This document shows, piece after piece, positions 9,012 through 17,943 of a DNA stretch of 64,000 nucleotides; positions within the stretch are counted from its first letter, which is position 1, and each line of letters opens with the position of its first letter. Under the pieces are notes generated by a model. It ran no database searches. It was given only the letters and a program-made list of their open reading frames with translations, and was not told the origin of the DNA. Source of the stretch: Tagaea sp. CACIAM 22H2 (GTDB taxonomy: Bacteria > Pseudomonadota > Alphaproteobacteria > CACIAM-22H2); assembly GCA_014444615.1 (NCBI GenBank), contig PVXE01000009.1:1-64000 (forward strand). Reading direction: 5' to 3'. Both the position numbers and the translations under genes were made by a program.

Positions 9012-9913
9012 CGGCGCAGCCTGGGATCGAGAAGACGTTGGAGAAGATCGGTCGCCGCGTTGACCAGAATGATCGCCACGGCGAACAACAGGATCGCCGC
9101 TTGAATGACCGGATAGTCGCGGCCCTGGATCGCTTGAAGCGCGAGCGTGCCAAGGCCCGGCAAGCCGAACAGCACTTCCATCGTCAGCGTGCCGCCGATC
9201 AAACCTGCGAGGATCAGCCCGGACAACGCGATCGCGACGGGGGCGGCGTTGGGCAAAAGATGCGCAAGCACGATGCGCGCGGGCGATTCGCCGCGCGCCT
9301 TGGCCGCGCGCACGTAAGGGGCGGCACTCGCCTCCTTCAATTCCTCGTGCAACGGCTTGACGATCTGCCCCGCGATATCGATGCCGATAACGATGGCGGG
9401 CACGAAGCCGTTGCCCAGCACTTTCATCCAGCCGAGCCCGATCGCGAAAACCAGGATCGCGGCGAGACCCACGCAAAAGGTCGGGATCGCGATCGACCAA
9501 AGATTCACGAAATCGACCAGCCAGGCAGCGGGCCCGCGCGGCCAGATCGTCGCGGCCGATGCGATGCCGACACCCAACAGCAACCCGATCGCCAGCGACT
9601 TGGCGGCGAGCGCCAGCGTGGTCGGGATCGCGTATTCGATCATCTGCGCGACCGGGCGTTCGAAGCGCAGCGACATGCCCAGATCGCCTTGCGCCATGCG
9701 CGTCAGCCACAGCGCGAGTTGTTCGGGCACGGGCCGATCGAGACCGAGTTCGGCGCGCAGCTCGGCGACCTCCGCCGCCGTCATGTCGCCCTCGGTCGCC
9801 ATGACATCGACCACATCGCCCGGCACGACGCGGATCAGCAAAAACACCGCGATCACGATGGCGCAGATCAAGCCGATCTGGCGCAGCAGCGGAACGCCCA
9901 AAGCGCGGATCAT
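9008..9913 (-). CDS. ABC transporter permease, DppB/OppB type
   Basis: 301 residues, an inner-membrane permease of the peptide/nickel uptake family. The N-terminal helix is followed by the periplasmic VVPGDVVDVM stretch typical of DppB proteins (usually VPGDP). About six membrane segments follow, with the EAA-type loop AAKARGESPARIVLAHLLPNA near residue 200. Its start overlaps the stop-side of the next permease gene by 4 bp and its end overlaps the ATPase gene by 4 bp, so translation of the operon is probably coupled. It forms the channel together with the DppC-type partner. Confidence 0.92.
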   Translation of the reverse strand: MIRALGVPLLRQIGLICAIVIAVFLLIRVVPGDVVDVMATEGDMTAAEVAELRAELGLDRPVPEQLALWLTRMAQGDLGMSLRFERPVAQMIEYAIPTTLALAAKSLAIGLLLGVGIASAATIWPRGPAAWLVDFVNLWSIAIPTFCVGLAAILVFAIGLGWMKVLGNGFVPAIVIGIDIAGQIVKPLHEELKEASAAPYVRAAKARGESPARIVLAHLLPNAAPVAIALSGLILAGLIGGTLTMEVLFGLPGLGTLALQAIQGRDYPVIQAAILLFAVAIILVNAATDLLQRLLDPRLRR

Positions 9914-10755
9914 GGCGACGTTCCTTTGCGCAGCGGATCCCAGCGCAAGCGCAGCTTGTCGCCCAGCAGCGCGAAGGCGAGCGTCACCATCGACAGCGCC
10001 AGCACGGGCACCAAGGCCGCCAGGGGCGCGCGTTCGACGTATTTAACCGCGTCGGCGATCATGCGCCCCCAGGTGGGCGTACCGGGCGCCACGCCGATGC
10101 CGAAAAAGCTCAACACCGATTCCGTGGTGATCGCGCGCGGAATGACGATCGCGGCTTGGGTGACGATGGCGCCCAGGATGTTGGGGGCGATATGCCAGAC
10201 GAGCGTCGTCAACGGCGGCGAGCCCATCACGTTCGCGGCGGCGACATAGCCCGCAGTGGTTTCGCGCATCCACGCCGCGCGCGCGATATAGGCGAAGATC
10301 GGCGCGAAGGCGATGCCGATGGCAAGCGTGACCGACGGTACGCCCGGCCCCAGCGCCACCAGCAGCGTCATCGCCAGCAGGATCGACGGCATCGCGCGCA
10401 CGAGATCGAAGGCGCCGAAGACCGGCCATTCCGCCCAGCGCCCGGCGACGACGGCGAGCAGGCCAAGCGCCGCGCCCAGCAGAATCGCCGTCGCCGTTGA
10501 AGCGAGCGCCACGAGCATGGTCAAGCGCGCGCCCACCGCGAGACGCGTGAAGATATCGCGGCCGAGATGGTCCCGGCCAAGCCAATGCACCGTCGTTGGC
10601 CCGGAATGGGAACCGGCGACGCTTTGCGTCATCGGATCGAGCCCTGTGAGCGTCGGCCCCGTCAATGCCAGGAGCGCGACCGCGCCGAGGATCGCATAGG
10701 CGACGATCTCGGCGCGGAGCGCGAAGGGCTTAGCTGCCGCGAATGAGGCTTGCAT
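9910..10755 (-). CDS. ABC transporter permease, DppC/OppC type
   Basis: About 281 residues. DppC-type marks are HWLGRDHLGRDIFTRLAVGAR near residue 60 (the GTDxxGRD motif position), about six membrane segments and the coupling loop AAANVMGSPPLTTLVWHIAPN. I use the ATG at 10755 because a G-rich ribosome-binding stretch precedes it; the ATG at 10770 would add five residues. Either start lies inside the end of the substrate-binding protein gene, so the two genes overlap by 26-41 bp. It pairs with the DppB-type permease to form the membrane channel. Confidence 0.91.
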   Translation of the reverse strand: MQASFAAAKPFALRAEIVAYAILGAVALLALTGPTLTGLDPMTQSVAGSHSGPTTVHWLGRDHLGRDIFTRLAVGARLTMLVALASTATAILLGAALGLLAVVAGRWAEWPVFGAFDLVRAMPSILLAMTLLVALGPGVPSVTLAIGIAFAPIFAYIARAAWMRETTAGYVAAANVMGSPPLTTLVWHIAPNILGAIVTQAAIVIPRAITTESVLSFFGIGVAPGTPTWGRMIADAVKYVERAPLAALVPVLALSMVTLAFALLGDKLRLRWDPLRKGTSP

Positions 10756-12286
10756 AACCCGCCCCGCCATCGACGCGCGCCGAACCCCAGGTGAAGCCGG
10801 GGGTCCAGCCGCTCACGTCGCGGCGATTGGCGATCGCTTCGGCCGAGTGGCCGATGACGACCGTCCAGTAATTGTCCATCGCGTGACGCCACGCTTGCAA
10901 ATAGAGAGCGCGGCGCTGGCCGAGATCGACCGCAGCGACCGCCTTCTTGACCAGATCGTCGAACGCGGCGTCCTGGGGGCTTCCCCACAATCCGGTATTC
11001 GGCCCGTCGGACAACAAGCGCACGAAGCGCAGGAAGATATCGGCGCGCGGACCGCTGCCGAACGGCGCCAGATCCCAGTCGTATTGGCCCAAGCGGCGCT
11101 GCGCGCCGATATCGTCCAGCGCCAGATGTTCGACCTGAAAGCCGAGCTCGCGCATCGTTTGCGCGCAAGCCTGCGAGTAGTCGTTCTGCCACGACACGAT
11201 ACGCAAAGGCGTGCGCGACGGGTCCACGCCTTCCGCCTTCAGCATCGCCAGCGCTTTCGCGCGATCGGGTTTGGCGTGCTTATCGGCTTTGTGCAGCGCT
11301 TCATCCCAGTAGAAATTGCCGGGGGCGGCCATCTGGTTGGTCGCGACGCCCGTGTCGCCCGACCACACTTTCAGCAGCGCCGGCTTGTCCATCGCATAGG
11401 CGATCGCCTCGCGGACCTTGACGTTGTCGAACGGCGCGCGCGGTTTGCGGTTGTTGAACGACCAGAAGATCCAGCTCGTGTCCTTCATGAATTGAAGCTC
11501 GATGTTCGGATCGGCCTTCAGCACGGGGATCTGATCGGCCGTGGCGCGCGCGATATGCAGATCGCCCGCGCGCAGCGCCAGCGTGTAGTCGACCGTATCG
11601 CGCAGATTGAACTCGACCGCCGCGACCTTCGGCAGACCCGCCTGCCAATAGGCGTCGTGCGCGGGCGCCAGCAGACGTTCGTTCGGAACCCAGGTGCCGA
11701 ACTTGAACGGGCCGGTCGCGATCGGCGTTTGCACCGTCGCCGCCCAGCCCGGGCTTTCCGGCGCCACGATCCACAATTCCGACAACACATTCAGCAGCGG
11801 TCCGTACGGCTCCTTCATCTCCATCACGAAGGTGCGCGCATCGGGTGCCGCGAAGCCGGAGACGAGTTGCATGGGGGCGGCCAGCCAGCCGCGGCGCAGA
11901 TCGCGCACGCGTTCGGCGTTCGCTTTCACGTCGGCGGCGGTGAGTTCGCGGCCGTTATGGAATTTCACGCCTTGGCGGATCTTGAACGTATAGACCTTGC
12001 CGTCCGGGCTGATCGTCCAGGATTCCGCCAGATAGGGGATCGCCTTGCCGTCGTCGGCGATGCTGGTCAGCGCCTCGGCATAGACCTGCTGCACCGAGAT
12101 CGAACCGGTGTGACGATGCGGATCGGACGTATCGAGCCCCAGCAGCGCGATCTTCAACGTGCCGGTCCGTGCGGTTTGCGCATTCGCGGTGCCGAGGCGC
12201 GTTCCGGGCACATGGTCGAGCAAACCGGCGGCGGCGAGTGCCGCAGCACCCCCGAAGAACGTGCGGCGTCCGAAATCCTGGGTCAT
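10730..12286 (-). CDS. ABC transporter substrate-binding protein, family 5 (peptide/nickel type)
   Basis: 518 residues, first gene of the transporter operon. The N-terminus has a twin-arginine motif (FGRRTFF) followed by an Ala/Gly-rich segment, and a cleavage region near ANAQTA around residue 34, so it is probably exported to the periplasm by Tat. The mature part is a family 5 binding protein: PYLAESWTISPDGKVYTF, then IRQGVKFHNGRELTAADV near residue 105. Such proteins bind peptides, opines, glycosides or metal chelates, and the ligand cannot be read from sequence. The neighbouring phosphodiesterase-like gene might act on the imported compound, but this is only context. Confidence 0.92.
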   Translation of the reverse strand: MTQDFGRRTFFGGAAALAAAGLLDHVPGTRLGTANAQTARTGTLKIALLGLDTSDPHRHTGSISVQQVYAEALTSIADDGKAIPYLAESWTISPDGKVYTFKIRQGVKFHNGRELTAADVKANAERVRDLRRGWLAAPMQLVSGFAAPDARTFVMEMKEPYGPLLNVLSELWIVAPESPGWAATVQTPIATGPFKFGTWVPNERLLAPAHDAYWQAGLPKVAAVEFNLRDTVDYTLALRAGDLHIARATADQIPVLKADPNIELQFMKDTSWIFWSFNNRKPRAPFDNVKVREAIAYAMDKPALLKVWSGDTGVATNQMAAPGNFYWDEALHKADKHAKPDRAKALAMLKAEGVDPSRTPLRIVSWQNDYSQACAQTMRELGFQVEHLALDDIGAQRRLGQYDWDLAPFGSGPRADIFLRFVRLLSDGPNTGLWGSPQDAAFDDLVKKAVAAVDLGQRRALYLQAWRHAMDNYWTVVIGHSAEAIANRRDVSGWTPGFTWGSARVDGGAGYASLIRGS

Positions 12287-12636
12287 GGCGGCGTCTCCAA
12301 AGGGCGAAGAACCGCAACGCTAGTCCGCAGGTATGACGGAATCGTCGCGACGCGATGACATGCCGATTGGATTTATGTGCCGATTGTATGACGCACGACC
12401 GCCGATCAGCGCTGTACCAAATTTAGCCATGACGCCTTCAAAGATGCGGCGTCCGGCGGCATTCCGCCGGGCGCATCGCCAAGCCGGCGATCGATTTCGC
12501 ATCGTGCCGAAAAGGTGTCGGGTTACGGATTCGCATCGTGCCGGTCGATCCGCCCGAACGCCGTCCCGACTTAAACGTCTGGCGGAGACCGCAAAACGAG
12601 AGCGACGACTTGAAATAGCATGTGCTGCGCGCATGA

Positions 12637-12655
12637 CGTTGCCGTTTCGGCAACG
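12637..12655. promoter_or_regulatory. Inverted repeat upstream of candidate sigma-54 promoter (possible activator site)
   Basis: CGTTGCCG-TTT-CGGCAACG is a perfect 8-bp inverted repeat with a 3-nt centre. It lies roughly 65-80 bp before the start point expected from the -24/-12 element at 12693-12708, a common distance for enhancer-binding protein sites. It could instead be the hairpin of a weak terminator, but the T-run begins nine bases after the stem, which is too far. Confidence 0.4.
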
Positions 12656-12692
12656 CCCTGTCGTTTTTTATGATCTTTGGTGAACAGGAAAT

Positions 12693-12708
12693 TGGCGCAA
12701 TAGTTGCT
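12693..12708 (+). promoter_or_regulatory. Candidate sigma-54 (RpoN) -24/-12 promoter
   Basis: TGGCGC-AATAG-TTGCT matches the RpoN consensus TGGCAC-N5-TTGCW with one substitution. The invariant GG (12694-12695) and GC (12706-12707) are separated by exactly 10 bases, as RpoN requires. The predicted start point near 12719 leaves a leader of about 67 nt before the ATG at 12786. No RpoN-dependent activator gene lies in the window. Confidence 0.5.
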
Positions 12709-12785
12709 GCATTCCGACCGCTCAAAAGGGTGGCGGAACGGCCCGCAGGGACCCAAGGATCAAATCCAACAACGGAGGCACCAAA

Positions 12786-13820
12786 ATGTCGAATAGCGGC
12801 GGAATGCGGATGACGCGGCGTAGCGCGCTGGCGATGGGCGGTGCGGCTTTGGCGGCGGGCAGCGGTCTCGTCTCGGTCGAAGCCGGCGCCCAATCGAAAG
12901 CGGTCGTCAATCTCCAGCTCGGCTGGCTGCTGTCGGGCAACCAGCTCGGCGAAGTCGCGGCCAAGCATATGGGCTTCTACGACGCGGAAGGCATCGATAT
13001 GCGCTTCCAGGCGGGCGGCCCGAATATCGATGGCGTGGCCGTCGTCGCCTCCGGCCGTTTCGAAGTCGGCCAAGTTTCGTCCAGCCCCTCGCTGATGCTT
13101 GCGGCGTCCCAGGACCTGCCGGTCAAGTGCTTCGCCGTCGGCGCGCAACAGCATCCCTATTGCTTCTTCTCGCTGAAGAAGAAGGCCGTCGAAAAGCCCG
13201 CCGATCTGGTCGGCAAGAAGGTCGGCATTCAGGCGACCGGTGTTATTCTTCTGCGCGCGCTGCTCGCGAAGAACAACATTCCGGAAAGTGCCGTGCAGAT
13301 CGTCACGATCGGCGCCGACATGGCACCGCTGCTGACCGGCCAAGTCGATGTCGTCACCGGGTGGCTGACCAACACCACCGCGCTGAAGGTGCTGGGCAGC
13401 GAGCGCGTCGATCTGCGCTTGTGGGACACGGGCGTGCGCCTCTACGCCCTGCCCTACTACGCCACGACCAAGACGCTGCAGACCAACGCCGACGCGCTTG
13501 CCCGCTTCGTGCGCGCCACTGGCAAGGGCTGGGAATACGCCCACGCCAACCGCGAAAAGGCCGTCGATTTCCTGGTCAAGGAATTCCCCAACCTCAACCG
13601 CGCGGACGAGATCGAAGCGGCCGCGGTGATGCTGAAATACGCCTTCAGCGACAACACCAAGGCCAATGGCTGGGGTGCGATGGACCCGCAGGTGTGGAAG
13701 GAACAGATCGACCTCTACGCCCAGCTCGGCCAGTTCTCGAAGCGCGTGCCCGCCCTCGACGAGGTGATGACCCTCGACGTGCTGAACGCCACCGGCAACG
13801 CGCGTCCGCGTCTGGGCTGA
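12786..13820 (+). CDS. ABC transporter substrate-binding protein, NMT1/SsuA/ThiY-like
   Basis: 344 residues, first gene of the operon. A twin-arginine signal (MRMTRRSALAMGGAALAAG) suggests Tat export. The mature protein begins VVNLQLGWLLSGNQLGEVAA, with AKHMGFYDAEGIDMRF, the usual opening of NMT1/SsuA-type receptors for sulfonates, pyrimidines, aromatic acids and similar compounds. The start ATG has GGAGG eight bases upstream. The ATPase gene begins one base after the stop and the permease follows, so this is a complete importer. The ligand is unknown; downstream CoA enzymes suggest a carboxylic acid. Confidence 0.9.
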   Translation: MSNSGGMRMTRRSALAMGGAALAAGSGLVSVEAGAQSKAVVNLQLGWLLSGNQLGEVAAKHMGFYDAEGIDMRFQAGGPNIDGVAVVASGRFEVGQVSSSPSLMLAASQDLPVKCFAVGAQQHPYCFFSLKKKAVEKPADLVGKKVGIQATGVILLRALLAKNNIPESAVQIVTIGADMAPLLTGQVDVVTGWLTNTTALKVLGSERVDLRLWDTGVRLYALPYYATTKTLQTNADALARFVRATGKGWEYAHANREKAVDFLVKEFPNLNRADEIEAAAVMLKYAFSDNTKANGWGAMDPQVWKEQIDLYAQLGQFSKRVPALDEVMTLDVLNATGNARPRLG

Positions 13821-13821
13821 C

Positions 13822-14601
13822 GTGAACGCCCAGACGATCGCGCCCGCCGTCGCTTGCCGTGCGCTCTCGGTCCGCTTTGTGACCGAGCGGCGCACGGTAA
13901 CGGCGCTCGAAAACGTCTCGTTCGAGATCCCGAAAGGCGCCTTCTTGTCGCTGCTCGGGCCGTCGGGTTGCGGCAAGTCAACGCTGCTGCGGGTCGTCGC
14001 CGATCTCGTCAACGCGTCGGAAGGCGCGTGCGACGTGCTCGGCGGCAGCCCGGAAGCGGCAAGGCGCGAGCGCAAACTCGGCTTCGTCTTTCAGGACGCG
14101 GCGTTGCTGCCGTGGCGCACCGCGATCCAGAACGTCGAATTGCCGCTGGAAGTCGGCGGCGGCATCAAGCGCGGCTCGTCGCCCACGCCGCGTGAATTGC
14201 TGCGGCTCGTCGGCCTTGAAGGCTGGGAGAATTCGTACCCGCACGAGCTTTCCGGCGGCATGCGCCAGCGCGTGTCGATCGCGCGCGCGTTGCTGGGTTC
14301 GCCCCAAATCCTGTTGATGGACGAACCGTTCGGCGCGCTGGACGAAATCACGCGCGACCGTTTGAACGAGGAACTCCTGCGCATCTGGCAGGAGACCAAG
14401 ACGACGATTCTGTTCGTCACCCATTCGATCTACGAAGCCGCGTTCCTGGGCCAGAAGGTTCTGGTTCTCGCCGCCAATCCGGGCCGCGTGCGCGAAATGG
14501 TCGATATCGACCTGCCTGCCGACCGCAATCTCGCGATGCGCGACAGCGAGGCCTTCGTGCGCATCGCCGCCCATCTTCGCGCGTTGTTGGGGAGCTGCTG
14601 A
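13822..14601 (+). CDS. ABC transporter ATP-binding protein, SsuB/TauB type
   Basis: 259 residues, one ABC ATPase domain: Walker A LLGPSGCGKSTLLR near residue 40, Q-loop FQDAALLPWRT, signature [15 protein letters not shown] near 145, Walker B ILLMDEPFGALDE, and switch His in FVTHSIYEA. The LLPWRT and FGALDE details are typical of the nitrate/sulfonate/taurine importer group. It uses a GTG start one base after the binding-protein stop and ends one base before the permease start, so the three genes are almost certainly co-expressed. Confidence 0.93.
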   Translation: MNAQTIAPAVACRALSVRFVTERRTVTALENVSFEIPKGAFLSLLGPSGCGKSTLLRVVADLVNASEGACDVLGGSPEAARRERKLGFVFQDAALLPWRTAIQNVELPLEVGGGIKRGSSPTPRELLRLVGLEGWENSYPHELSGGMRQRVSIARALLGSPQILLMDEPFGALDEITRDRLNEELLRIWQETKTTILFVTHSIYEAAFLGQKVLVLAANPGRVREMVDIDLPADRNLAMRDSEAFVRIAAHLRALLGSC

Positions 14602-14602
14602 T

Positions 14603-15430
14603 ATGGCCGACGGGACAATCCCCAACGCCGGCGTCGCCGCCGCCGAAGCGGCCTTCCGCGCGGCACAGCAACGCAAGAAATGGCGCCGCCGCTTGCTGCC
14701 GCTCGCCGGTGTCGCCGCGTTTCTGCTGAGCTGGGCCTTCCTGGTCGAAGTGCTGCAAGTGCCGCCCTTCGTGGCACCCTCGCCGCAAGCGGTGATCGCC
14801 ACGCTGGTCGCCAAATTCGACATGCTGATGCGCAACCTCGCCGTCACCGCGATGGAAGCGCTGGCGGGTTTCGCGCTGGGTAATCTCGCGGCCATCGCCA
14901 TCGCCACGGTGTTCGTCCACAAGAAATCGGCCGAGGAAGCTTTCTTCCCCGTCGTCGTGCTGATCAACACCGTGCCCGTCGTCGCCAAGGCGCCGATCCT
15001 AGTACTGCTGCTGGGCAACGGCATGGAGCCCAAGATCGCCATCGCCGCGTTGATCTGCTTCTTCCCCACGCTGGTCAACATGGTGCGCGGCCTCGAATCC
15101 GTGAACCCGCAAGCGATGGAGTTGATGCGCGTGTTGTCGGCCAGCCCGCGCGAGATCTTCTTCAAACTGCGCGTCCAGAACTCGCTGCCCTATCTTTTCT
15201 CGGCCCTCAAAATCGCCGCATCGACCGCCGTGATCGGCGCCATCGTCGGCGAATGGATCGGGTCGACCGTGGGCATCGGCGCGCTGATCATCCAAGCGAC
15301 CTATAATTTCGACACGGCGTTGCTCTACGCCACCGTCGTCGTCGGGTCGTGCTTCTCGGTTCTGTTCTTCTTCGCGATTTCGCTGCTCGAAAGAATGGTC
15401 GTGCGCTGGCAAGCGCCGGTCGTCGGCTAA
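14603..15430 (+). CDS. ABC transporter permease, SsuC/TauC type
   Basis: 275 residues with about six membrane segments. The N-terminus is cytoplasmic and basic (RAAQQRKKWRRR), then VPPFVAPSPQAVIATL, a stretch conserved in SsuC/NrtB-type permeases. The coupling loop is near residue 170 (ELMRVLSASPREIFFKLRV), followed by LPYLFSALKIAASTAVIGA. It is the only permease gene of this importer and would work as a homodimer, as is usual in this family. The FAD oxidoreductase gene follows after a 12-bp gap with a clear ribosome-binding site. Confidence 0.92.
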   Translation: MADGTIPNAGVAAAEAAFRAAQQRKKWRRRLLPLAGVAAFLLSWAFLVEVLQVPPFVAPSPQAVIATLVAKFDMLMRNLAVTAMEALAGFALGNLAAIAIATVFVHKKSAEEAFFPVVVLINTVPVVAKAPILVLLLGNGMEPKIAIAALICFFPTLVNMVRGLESVNPQAMELMRVLSASPREIFFKLRVQNSLPYLFSALKIAASTAVIGAIVGEWIGSTVGIGALIIQATYNFDTALLYATVVVGSCFSVLFFFAISLLERMVVRWQAPVVG

Positions 15431-15442
15431 GGGAGGTTGCCC

Positions 15443-16792
15443 ATGTCCACCGAACGCATCGCCGAACAAGGCGGCAGCGTGCCCGTCGCGGCGCGCGCCG
15501 ACGTCGTCGTCGTCGGCGGCGGCCCCGCCGGTTTCTCGGCCGCCGTGTCCGCCGCGCGTATGGGCGCGAAGACCGTCCTGCTCGAACGCTATCCCTATCT
15601 CGGCGGGCTTGCGGCCGGCGGCATGGTCCTCGTCCTCGACGACATGACCAACGGCCAGGAAATCACCGTCACCGGCACGTGCATGGAAATGATCGACCGC
15701 ATGGCCAAGCGCGGCCACGCGATCTATCCGCCCGAGGAAGACCGCGTGGCGAGCTGGGAAGCGTGGCGCAAATGGTCGCGCTGGGGCGCGCAGGATTTCC
15801 GCGCCCAATCGAAGCCGCAGCCGATCGTCTTCGCCGCCGCCTTCGATCCCGACGGCTGGAAGCGCGCTTCCAACGAAATGGTCGCTGAAGCCAAGATCGA
15901 CGTGCGCCTGCATTCCTGGTTCTCGCGCGCCATCGTCGAAGACGGCCTCGCCAAGGGCGTGGTCTGCGAAACCAAATCGGGCCGCGAAGCGATTCTGGGC
16001 GACGTGATCGTCGATGCGACCGGTGATCTGGACGTCGCGGCATCGGCGGGTGCGCCCTTCACCAAGGGCAATTACATCGTCACGACCGTGTTCCGCCTGG
16101 GCGGCGTCGACACGGTCGAGGCCGAACGCTTCCAGTACGAGGAGCCCGAAGCCTTCGCCAAGATCGACCGCCAAGCCAAGCGCGTGATGGGCGGCAGCTG
16201 GGATTATTGGTGGCTGAAAACGCCGCTGCCCGGCATCGTCTGGTGCAATTGCCCGCATATGCCGGGCTTCGACGCGCTGTCGGTCGTCGACCAGACGCGC
16301 GCCGATTTCGAAGGCCGCAACCGCATCTACGCGCTGGTCGATTTCGTGCGCGCCAATATGCCCGGCTTCGCCAATTGCTTCGTCGTCGACGTGGCCCCGC
16401 AGCTCGGCGTGCGCACCACGCGCCTGCTCGACGGCGAATACGTCGTGACCAAGGAAGACGTGATGGATCGCGTCCATTTCGCCGACACGGTCGCGCGCGG
16501 ACGTGATTACTACACGCCCTATCGTTCCATGCTGCCCAAGGGCGTTGATGGCTTGATCGTCGCCGGCCGCCATTATTCGGCGACCGAAGCAGCACAGAAG
16601 CTGTCGCGCGAGATCCCGCCTTGCATGTCGATGGGTCAAGCGGCCGGTGTGGCCGCCGCCCTCTCGCTCGATCGCGGTGTGGCGTTGCGCGATGTCGCGC
16701 CCGCCGAAATCTGCCGCGCGGTGCGCGCGCAAGGCGGCGATCCCGGCGACAAGCCGTCGGCCAACGCCCGTATGTTGGAGGTGCAGTCTTGA
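15443..16792 (+). CDS. FAD-dependent oxidoreductase (FAD_oxidored/FumC-like dehydrogenase family)
   Basis: 449 residues. The N-terminal dinucleotide fold is clear: VVVVGGGPAGFSAAVSAA near residue 25 and an acidic strand end in TVLLERYPYLGGLAAGG. The C-terminal FAD motif is near residue 365 (VDGLIVAGRHYSATEAA). GGLAAGG marks the FAD_oxidored family, whose members reduce or oxidise diverse substrates and often pair with ferredoxin or Fe-S partners. The ATG at 15443 has GGGAGG six bases upstream; a TTG six bases earlier is not favoured. A ferredoxin gene three genes downstream is a plausible electron partner. The reaction is unknown. Confidence 0.85.
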   Translation: MSTERIAEQGGSVPVAARADVVVVGGGPAGFSAAVSAARMGAKTVLLERYPYLGGLAAGGMVLVLDDMTNGQEITVTGTCMEMIDRMAKRGHAIYPPEEDRVASWEAWRKWSRWGAQDFRAQSKPQPIVFAAAFDPDGWKRASNEMVAEAKIDVRLHSWFSRAIVEDGLAKGVVCETKSGREAILGDVIVDATGDLDVAASAGAPFTKGNYIVTTVFRLGGVDTVEAERFQYEEPEAFAKIDRQAKRVMGGSWDYWWLKTPLPGIVWCNCPHMPGFDALSVVDQTRADFEGRNRIYALVDFVRANMPGFANCFVVDVAPQLGVRTTRLLDGEYVVTKEDVMDRVHFADTVARGRDYYTPYRSMLPKGVDGLIVAGRHYSATEAAQKLSREIPPCMSMGQAAGVAAALSLDRGVALRDVAPAEICRAVRAQGGDPGDKPSANARMLEVQS

Positions 16793-17943
16793 GCCCGAAC
16801 GCCCCCCTGCCGCTCGACGGCATTCGCGTCATCGATTTCACCCAGGTGATGATGGGCCCGTGCGCCACGCAGATGCTGGGCGATTACGGCGCCGACGTGA
16901 TCAAGATCGAACGCCCGGGTGCGGGCGATCTGTCGCGCACGGCCTTCCCCAACGATCCCGCCGGCCTGCAAGGCCCGGTCTTCTGCTCGCTCAATCGGAA
17001 CAAACGTTCGATCGCGCTCGATCTGCGCAAGCCCGAAATGCGCGAGGTCGTGCTGCGCCTGATCGACGGCGCCGACGTCGTCGCCAACAATTTCCGCGCG
17101 GGCGTGATGGAGCGGATGGGCTTCGGCTACGAGGACCTCGCCAAGCGCAACCCGCGTTTGATCTACGCGGTGGGCACGGGCTACGGCTTGACCGGGCCTT
17201 ACGCCCACAAGGGCGGCCAGGACGTGCTGGCACAGGCGATGAGCGGCACGATGATGCGCCGTTCCGATGAATCGCTGCCGCTGTCGATCTACCCGACGAC
17301 CTTCGCCGATTACTCGGCCGGCATGCATATGGTCCAGGGGGTGCTGCTGGCGCTGCTACAGCGTGCGCGCACCGGGCGCGGCCAGCTCGTCTCGGTCTCG
17401 CTGCTTGATTCGATGATCGCGGCGCAGATGCAGGAAGCGACGGCGCATATGATGCGCGGGCGCGAAGTGAATTGGGGCGCCATGCCGCTGTCCGGCGTGT
17501 TCCCGACGACCGACGGCGCGGTCGTGCTGGTCGGCGCCTTCAAGGCCGACCCGCTGCGCGACATCGCCAACGCGCTGGAAATTCCCGAACTCGCCGACGA
17601 TCCGCGCTTCGCCACCCACGAATTGCGCGTCGCCAACAAACCGGCGTTGCATGACATCTTCCGCAAGCGTTTCGCGAGCTACACGACCGCGCGCTTGTTG
17701 GAGCGGTTGGAAGAACAGGATCTGCTCTGCGCGCCGGTGCGCACGCTGGCGACGGCGCTCGCCGACGAGCAGACCGCAATCAACGGAATGGTGCTGGAAG
17801 CGCAAGGCCCGACCGAAAAGATGCGCGTCGTCGGCTCGCCGGTGCATCTATCGGAAGCGCCGGTGACGATCCGCATCGTGCCGCCGGGCTTGGGCGAGCA
17901 TACCGACGAAGTCCTCGCCGCGCTGAAGGCGGAGGCCGTCTGA
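16789..17943 (+). CDS. CaiB/BaiF (class III) CoA transferase
   Basis: 384 residues, full length. Family marks are PLDGIRVIDFTQVMMGPCATQ at the N-terminus, the catalytic-Asp region LGDYGADVIKIERPG near residue 35, LNRNKRSIALDL near 75, and YAVGTGYGLTGPY near 125. These enzymes move CoA between carboxylic acids, here presumably activating the imported acid. The start is a TTG that overlaps the preceding stop (TTGA) with GGAGG seven bases upstream; no ATG fits. It ends by sharing one base with the enoyl-CoA hydratase start, a sign of translational coupling. Confidence 0.93.
   Translation: MSPNAPLPLDGIRVIDFTQVMMGPCATQMLGDYGADVIKIERPGAGDLSRTAFPNDPAGLQGPVFCSLNRNKRSIALDLRKPEMREVVLRLIDGADVVANNFRAGVMERMGFGYEDLAKRNPRLIYAVGTGYGLTGPYAHKGGQDVLAQAMSGTMMRRSDESLPLSIYPTTFADYSAGMHMVQGVLLALLQRARTGRGQLVSVSLLDSMIAAQMQEATAHMMRGREVNWGAMPLSGVFPTTDGAVVLVGAFKADPLRDIANALEIPELADDPRFATHELRVANKPALHDIFRKRFASYTTARLLERLEEQDLLCAPVRTLATALADEQTAINGMVLEAQGPTEKMRVVGSPVHLSEAPVTIRIVPPGLGEHTDEVLAALKAEAV

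Larger units (their letters stand above)
12287..12785. other. 499-bp non-coding region between divergent ABC operons
   Basis: No convincing gene is present; the long frames crossing it are antisense shadows of neighbours. It must hold the promoters of two divergent transport operons. I see an 11-bp stem (one G-T pair) with a 4-nt loop at 12449-12474, a perfect 8-bp inverted repeat at 12637-12655, a T6 run at 12664-12669, and a sigma-54-like -24/-12 element at 12693-12708. The right-hand 130 bp is visibly more AT-rich than the rest. Confidence 0.6.

Noticed and set aside
12637..12669. Inverted repeat followed by a T6 run, as a possible intrinsic terminator
   Set aside because: The T-run starts nine bases after the stem, too far for efficient termination, and no gene ends just upstream on that strand.
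12438..14075. A 545-residue minus-strand open frame covering the intergenic region and the binding-protein gene
   Set aside because: No recognisable domain, low-complexity composition and antisense to a well supported gene.
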